From Butyrivibrio fibrisolvens (lineage in GTDB: Bacteria; Bacillota; Clostridia; Lachnospirales; Lachnospiraceae), in the NCBI RefSeq assembly GCF_037113525.1, contig NZ_CP146963.1, positions 372,001-436,000 of the forward strand: a DNA stretch of 64,000 nucleotides, in the 5' to 3' direction. The position numbers and the translations under genes are program-made. The notes below the pieces were generated by a model, which was not told the origin of the DNA, did no database searches, and saw nothing but the letters and a program-made list of their open reading frames with translations. Numbering within the stretch: position 1 is the stretch's first letter; every line of letters begins with the position of its first letter. Below are positions 63,687 through 64,000 of this stretch, in pieces.

Positions 63687-64000
63687 ATGGAGACGCTTCA
63701 GTCATTACTGGATACAAATTTTACCAATTTTCATATGCCTGATATAAAGGGGACGGATATTGTTGAAATCCTGATAATTGCCTTTCTCGTTTATCATATG
63801 CTGGTATGGATGCGTAATACCAGAATATGGTCTTTGATGAAAGGTATTGTTGTCATAGTCGTTTTCATCATTATTGCGGCCCTCTTTAACATGAATACGA
63901 TTCTGTGGATAGTGCAGAATGTTCTTAGTATAGCCGTAATAGCTGTTGTTGTAGTACTTCAGCCGGAACTTCGAAGAGCACTTGAACAGCTTGGACGTAA
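63687..64000 (+). CDS. cdaA: Diadenylate cyclase CdaA, N-terminal part (cut by window edge)
   Basis: First 104 residues only. Starts at 63687, with GAGG six bases ahead. Three membrane helices (about 24-40, 48-68, 72-92), then LQPELRRALEQLGRK, the helix that leads into the DisA_N catalytic domain; that domain lies outside the window. CdaA makes the second messenger c-di-AMP and usually is followed by cdaR and glmM. Confidence 0.88.
   Translation, partial: METLQSLLDTNFTNFHMPDIKGTDIVEILIIAFLVYHMLVWMRNTRIWSLMKGIVVIVVFIIIAALFNMNTILWIVQNVLSIAVIAVVVVLQPELRRALEQLGR

Overview
The window reads as a chromosomal segment of a motile, Gram-positive clostridium of the Lachnospiraceae, most like Butyrivibrio or Pseudobutyrivibrio. 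This is inferred from the AT-leaning codon use, strong AGGAGG-type ribosome sites, an hrcA-grpE-dnaK-dnaJ operon behind a perfect CIRCE operator, Bacillus/Clostridium gene orders (ireB-ruvX-DUF1292, trmR-trhP, mreB/mbl-flhO-flhP, comF-yvyF), and Lachnospiraceae-type proteins (DUF5711-, DUF6465- and DUF5722-like). No species can be fixed from the sequence alone. No phage, insertion sequence, CRISPR array or plasmid gene was seen. The content is mostly core metabolism and housekeeping. The unusual material lies in the intergenic repeats, a few degenerate or shortened paralogues, and several unknown membrane or surface modules.

Layout. 1-5.6 kb: nitrogen assimilation (gltB end, gltD, asnB). 5.8-8.7 kb: an isolated three-gene operon ending in a lipoprotein that fuses a solute-binding fold to a von Willebrand A domain. 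9-11.6 kb: purF and an unusual phosphofructokinase. 12-17.2 kb: dnaX-ebfC-recR-galM and a DUF5711 membrane protein. 17.5 kb: a histone-H1-like Lys/Ala repeat protein. 18.5-23.6 kb: the heat-shock operon. 23.6-26.9 kb: a LytTR two-component pair and a membrane protein, sitting where prmA would usually follow dnaJ. 27-33.5 kb: prmA, rsmE, nifS, thiI, a Crh-like HPr paralogue and mtaB, so largely RNA modification. 33.7-39.4 kb: ireB, ruvX, DUF1292, fur, rnjA, a short MltG-like protein, trmR and trhP. 39.5-43.4 kb: tRNA-Gln(CTG), a secreted glycosidase-like protein, an acyl-ACP thioesterase, an S1-domain protein and yjfB. 43.6-49.3 kb: a PucR-type regulator, then ftsE-ftsX-envC-ctpA (cell-wall hydrolysis at division). 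49.4-54.7 kb: divergent uvrB and uvrA. 55-58.5 kb: mreB with flagellar rod genes. 58.6-64 kb: recD2, comF, yvyF, two unknown membrane proteins and the start of cdaA.

At least four families of dispersed palindromic elements occupy the intergenic regions. Paired copies differ at compensating positions in their stems, and some copies lie in 5' leaders or supply the ribosome site of the next gene. They are the most interesting unexplained signal here. Next come the VWA/solute-binding lipoprotein operon, the His-15-less HPr paralogue, and the ribosome site hidden in a terminator-like hairpin before flgF.
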